From assembly GCA_002382495.1 (NCBI GenBank), contig DFXW01000015.1, positions 55,025 through 64,039 on the forward strand: 9,015 nt of DNA, in the 5' to 3' direction. Shown piece by piece: positions 6,513 to 9,015 of this stretch (position 1 is the first letter of the stretch; the number at the start of each line of letters is the position of its first letter). Origin of the DNA: Flavobacterium sp. UBA4098 (GTDB lineage Bacteria; Bacteroidota; Bacteroidia; Flavobacteriales; Flavobacteriaceae). Below the pieces are notes generated by a model. That model did not search any database, had not been told where the DNA came from, and worked only from the letters and a program-made list of their open reading frames with translations. A program made the translations under genes and the position numbers.

Positions 6513-7859
6513 TTAAATACCAACAAAGTTACTTGGTGTAATTTGTAATAATTCGGTTTTAATAGAGTCACTTACATCCAAAGTAGCGATGAAACTATGA
6601 ATCGATTCTTTGGTAATCGCTTCATTGGTTCTAGTCAAACCTTTCAATGCTTCGTATGGATTTGGATAGGCCTCACGACGTAAAATCGTTTGGATAGCCT
6701 CAGCTACAACCGCCCAGTTTTTCTCTAAATCTTCGTGGAATTTAGGCTCGTTCAACAATAATTTGTTCAAGCCTTTCAAGGTAGCTTCAAAAGCAATAAT
6801 GGTATGTCCCATTGGTACACCTATATTTCTCAAAACTGTACTATCTGTTAAATCACGTTGTAATCTTGAAATAGGTAACTTAGCGGATAAATGTTCAAAA
6901 ATAGCATTGGCAATCCCTAAATTTCCTTCTGAATTTTCAAAATCAATCGGGTTTACTTTATGTGGCATAGCCGAAGAACCAATTTCTCCTGCTTTGATTT
7001 TTTGTTTGAAATATTCCATGGAAACATACGTCCAAATATCGCGATCCAAGTCAATGATAATGGTATTGATTCTCTTCAAGGCATCAAAAAAGGCAGCGAA
7101 GTGATCGTAATGCTCAATTTGAGTTGTCGGGAAAGAATGGTGTAAACCTAAATTGGTTTCCACAAAAGTAGTTCCGAATAGTTTCCAATCAATTTGTGGG
7201 TAGGCCACATGGTGGGCGTTGTAATTTCCGGTTGCTCCACCAAATTTAGCGGCAAACGGAATATTGAATAACAAACGCATTTGCTCTTCCAAACGTTCTA
7301 CAAAAACGCCAATTTCTTTTCCTAAACGAGTAGGAGAAGCCGGTTGGCCATGTGTGCGTGCTAACAATGGTATGTCTTTCCACTCTGTGCTTAGTTCTTT
7401 TAATTTTGAAATCACACCAATCAAAGAAGGCATATATACTTTTTCAAACGCTTCTTTGGTCGAAAGCGGAATAGCAGTGTTATTAATATCTTGAGAAGTC
7501 AATCCAAAATGGATAAACTCTTTGTAAGCTGACAAACCTAATTTTTCAAAAGCATCTTTGATGAAATATTCTACTGCTTTCACATCGTGATTCGTTACTT
7601 TCTCAGTCTCTTTGATCCAAAGCGCATCTTCAGTAGAAAAGTTTTTGTAAATAGTACGTAAACTTTCAAAAACATTTGGATTTACGGCTGCAAGTTGAGG
7701 TAAAGGTACTTCGCACAAAGCTATAAAGTATTCAATTTCAATTAAAACGCGGTATTTGATTAAGGCTTCTTCCGAGAAAAAAGGAGCTAAAGAAACTGTT
7801 TTATTTCTGTATCTTCCATCAATTGGAGAGATGGCATTCAATTCGTTAAGAGTAGTCAT
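6513..7859 (-). CDS. purB: Adenylosuccinate lyase
   Basis: PurB acts twice in purine synthesis: it removes fumarate from SAICAR to give AICAR, and from adenylosuccinate to give AMP. The 448 residues resemble the E. coli type (456 residues). Seen in order are LNAISPIDGRY (7-17), HDVKAVEY (91-98), HFGLTSQDINNTA (117-129), ARTHGQPASPT (168-178) with general acid His170, KFGGATGNYNAH, and the fumarase/aspartase signature GEIGSSAMPHKVN (291-303) holding the catalytic serine (Ser295). The ATG at 7859 is chosen over the longer in-frame start at 7928. The extra 23 residues are not family-like, and that start would lie upstream of the purB promoter's -7 box. Numbering from 7859 also brings His170 and Ser295 into near register with E. 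coli His171 and Ser295. It converges on guaB and diverges from the methyltransferase gene. Confidence 0.98.
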   Translation of the reverse strand: MTTLNELNAISPIDGRYRNKTVSLAPFFSEEALIKYRVLIEIEYFIALCEVPLPQLAAVNPNVFESLRTIYKNFSTEDALWIKETEKVTNHDVKAVEYFIKDAFEKLGLSAYKEFIHFGLTSQDINNTAIPLSTKEAFEKVYMPSLIGVISKLKELSTEWKDIPLLARTHGQPASPTRLGKEIGVFVERLEEQMRLLFNIPFAAKFGGATGNYNAHHVAYPQIDWKLFGTTFVETNLGLHHSFPTTQIEHYDHFAAFFDALKRINTIIIDLDRDIWTYVSMEYFKQKIKAGEIGSSAMPHKVNPIDFENSEGNLGIANAIFEHLSAKLPISRLQRDLTDSTVLRNIGVPMGHTIIAFEATLKGLNKLLLNEPKFHEDLEKNWAVVAEAIQTILRREAYPNPYEALKGLTRTNEAITKESIHSFIATLDVSDSIKTELLQITPSNFVGI

Positions 7860-7882
7860 TTGGTGTTGTTTTTTCGAAAGTG

Positions 7883-7917
7883 CAAATATAAACCTTTTTA
7901 GTATTTTTGCCTCCAAA
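7883..7917 (-). promoter_or_regulatory. purB promoter, interleaved with the divergent promoter
   Basis: On the minus strand TATATTTG (7890 to 7883) is a perfect -7 box, with TTTG (7917 to 7914) as the -33 element 23 bases upstream. The predicted transcript starts near 7876, about 17 bases before the purB ATG at 7859, and downstream of the rejected start at 7928. Confidence 0.72.
7902..7909 (+). promoter_or_regulatory. Methyltransferase gene promoter -7 box
   Basis: TATTTTTG matches TAnnTTTG perfectly, 18 bases before the ATG at 7928. It falls inside the spacer between the -33 and -7 boxes of purB on the other strand. No clear TTG -33 element is present; a TTTCG lies near 7872-7876. Confidence 0.58.
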
Positions 7918-7927
7918 AAAAGAGACA

Positions 7928-8590
7928 ATGATTGATATTGATTACCTTAATTTTCTTGAAAACATTTTGACCGACAATCGGAAAGACCGCTTTTTGAATG
8001 TTTTGAAAAACAGAACCAATCATTTTACAATCGCAGTGGAAGATGTTTTTCAAATGCACAATACCAGTGCTGTGATGCGAAGCTGCGAAGTTTTTGGTAT
8101 CCAAGAATTAAACGTAATAGAACAGCGATACGGAAAAAGCATTGACAAACAAATTGCGATGGGTGCTCAAAAATGGGTCGATATCAATACATTTGACTCC
8201 CCTTCGGCCTGTGTTCAAACCCTTAGAAAAAAAGGCTATCAAATCATTGCGACTACACCACATGAAAATGATTGTTTGTTAGAAAATTTTGATATTTCAA
8301 AACCTAGTGCCTTGTTTTTCGGAACCGAAATCGACGGTTTGTCCGAAGAAATCATGAAAGAGGCTGATGGCTTCTTAAAGATTCCCATGGTTGGATTTAC
8401 AGAAAGTCTAAATATATCAGTATCGGCAGCCATTATCATTCAGAATTTGACCAACAGGCTACGCAATTCAGATATTAATTGGCAATTATCTGAAGACGAA
8501 ATTCTAGTAAAACGATTGGCTTGGGCCAAAAATTCCATCAAAGACATCAAACGTATCGAACAACGCTATTTTGAAGAAAATCCAAAATAG
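7928..8590 (+). CDS. TrmH-family (SpoU) RNA 2'-O-ribose methyltransferase
   Basis: SPOUT-fold enzymes of this family methylate ribose 2'-OH groups in tRNA or rRNA using S-adenosylmethionine; E. coli TrmH modifies G18 of tRNA. The 220-residue protein shows the three SpoU motifs. Motif 1 is HNTSAVMRSCEVFGI (44-58), where Arg51 matches the catalytic arginine. Motif 2 is FFGTEIDGLSEE (130-141). Motif 3 is IPMVGFTESLNISVSAAI (152-169), with the SLN that forms part of the deep-knot cofactor site. There is no N-terminal RNA-binding domain of the RlmB kind, and the length (E. coli TrmH is 229) favours a TrmH-like tRNA Gm18 enzyme, but the target base cannot be read from sequence. The ATG at 7928 is preferred over an in-frame TTG at 7907, which lies inside the -7 box. 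It is transcribed divergently from purB. Confidence 0.93.
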   Translation: MIDIDYLNFLENILTDNRKDRFLNVLKNRTNHFTIAVEDVFQMHNTSAVMRSCEVFGIQELNVIEQRYGKSIDKQIAMGAQKWVDINTFDSPSACVQTLRKKGYQIIATTPHENDCLLENFDISKPSALFFGTEIDGLSEEIMKEADGFLKIPMVGFTESLNISVSAAIIIQNLTNRLRNSDINWQLSEDEILVKRLAWAKNSIKDIKRIEQRYFEENPK

Positions 8591-8625
8591 AATTCGGTAT
8601 TTATGTTATCTTTAAATTAAATGTA

Positions 8626-8645
8626 TTCAAAAACGCCTTTTTGAA
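8626..8645. terminator. Weak AT-rich hairpin after the methyltransferase gene
   Basis: TTCAAAAA (8626-8633) and TTTTTGAA (8638-8645) form a perfect 8-bp stem with a 4-base CGCC loop. The stem has only one G-C pair and no T-run follows it, so it is a poor intrinsic terminator. Its right arm contains the TTTG that would serve as -33 box for the next gene. Confidence 0.3.
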
Positions 8646-8675
8646 ATTAATAATCCAATTTAATCCCTAATTTTG
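8640..8675 (+). promoter_or_regulatory. Promoter of PafA-like phosphatase gene
   Basis: TAATTTTG at 8668-8675 is a perfect -7 box, with TTTG at 8640-8643 upstream; the 24-base spacer is slightly long. Transcription would start near 8682, about 14 bases before the ATG at 8696. No PHO-box-like direct repeats were recognised. Confidence 0.58.
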
Positions 8676-8695
8676 ATGGGTATAAAATAAATAAA

Positions 8696-9015
8696 ATGAA
8701 AAAAATTATATTGTTTTTAGCTTTGAGTATTGTTTTGACTGTTCAAGCACAACAGCGTCCGAAATTAGTAGTTGGAATTGTGGTAGACCAAATGAAGATG
8801 GAATATTTGTATCGTTTTTCAGATGATTTTTCTGCTAATGGTTTCAAACGTATTATGAACGGAGGCTATACTTTTCATAACATGCATTACAATTATGTGC
8901 CAACCTATACTGCGCCAGGACATGCTTCTATTTACACTGGAACAACTCCTGCAACACACGGAATTGTTGGAAACGAATGGTTCAATCGTTCCACTGGAAA
9001 AGAAATGTATTGCAC
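8696..9015 (+). CDS. PafA-type alkaline phosphatase, N-terminal part only
   Basis: This encodes a secreted or periplasmic phosphomonoesterase of the alkaline phosphatase superfamily. The 106 visible codons start with a signal peptide: Lys-Lys, the hydrophobic stretch IILFLALSIVLTV, then a likely cleavage after AQA or QA near residue 18. RPKLVVGIVVDQM (21-33) follows, supplying metal-ligand Asp31. VPTYTAPGHASIYTG (68-82) contains the presumed nucleophile Thr72, and HGIVGNEWF (88-96) contains Asn93, matching the active-site Asn of PafA from Elizabethkingia meningoseptica. A threonine nucleophile sets this family apart from E. coli PhoA, which uses serine. Family members are about 550 residues, so roughly four fifths lie beyond the right edge, including the Lys/Arg residues that separate PafA from related diesterases. 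It starts 105 bases after the methyltransferase gene, under its own promoter. The ATG at 8696 is the only start giving the signal peptide. Confidence 0.9.
   Translation, partial: MKKIILFLALSIVLTVQAQQRPKLVVGIVVDQMKMEYLYRFSDDFSANGFKRIMNGGYTFHNMHYNYVPTYTAPGHASIYTGTTPATHGIVGNEWFNRSTGKEMYC

Noticed and set aside
6763..7494. Plus-strand ORFs opposite purB, such as 6763-7104
   Set aside because: They are antisense to well-conserved purB codons and carry no recognisable domain.
7907..7927. Earlier TTG start for the methyltransferase gene
   Set aside because: The TTG overlaps the -7 box, so it would not be in the mRNA; the ATG at 7928 is well placed.
7860..7928. N-terminal extension of purB to 7928
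   Set aside because: The added residues (MSLFLEAKILKRFIFALSKK...) are not part of the adenylosuccinate lyase family, and the codons lie over the purB promoter, upstream of the predicted transcript start.
8607..8614. TATCTTTA as an alternative -7 box for the phosphatase gene
   Set aside because: It lacks the final G and would give a leader of about 75 bases; TAATTTTG at 8668 matches fully and fits the leader lengths of the other genes.

Overview
The window looks like ordinary chromosomal housekeeping DNA from a member of the Bacteroidota, most likely Flavobacterium or a close relative in the Flavobacteriaceae. The reasons are the AT-rich, Lys/Asn/Ile/Phe-rich proteins, start codons that mostly lack a Shine-Dalgarno sequence, and a TAnnTTTG -7 box upstream of almost every transcription unit, which is the Bacteroidota promoter signature. 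The last gene also resembles the phosphatase PafA, known from flavobacteria. Eight genes are placed: six complete single-copy housekeeping or metabolic genes plus two cut by the window edges (rpmI on the left, a PafA-like phosphatase on the right). No RNA gene, insertion sequence, CRISPR array or phage gene was seen, and no gene-free stretch exceeds 200 bases.

Left block (1-2748, minus strand): thrS-infC-rpmI, a conserved translation operon that would continue into rplT beyond the left edge. It is transcribed from a good promoter at 2770-2802. infC most likely starts at an AUA codon (783-785), the kind of non-AUG start that allows IF-3 to repress its own synthesis. A short repeat of a dispersed intergenic type (180-206) lies between infC and rpmI.

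Middle block (2940-6439, plus strand): pyrD (quinone-type dihydroorotate dehydrogenase), a divergent HMG-CoA lyase, and guaB (IMP dehydrogenase). Each has its own -7 box. The box of the HMG-CoA lyase gene is so close to the ATG that its mRNA should be leaderless or nearly so. guaB (+) and purB (-) converge on one symmetrical hairpin terminator (6460-6493). The two enzymes lie on the GMP and AMP branches that leave IMP.

Right block: purB (adenylosuccinate lyase, minus) and a TrmH-family tRNA/rRNA methyltransferase (plus) diverge from interleaved promoters. A secreted PafA-type alkaline phosphatase follows and runs off the window.

I found no candidate for a wholly new system. The points worth a second look concern gene expression (AUA start, leaderless transcript, interleaved promoters, a hairpin touching the guaB start) and active-site changes in the HMG-CoA lyase homologue.
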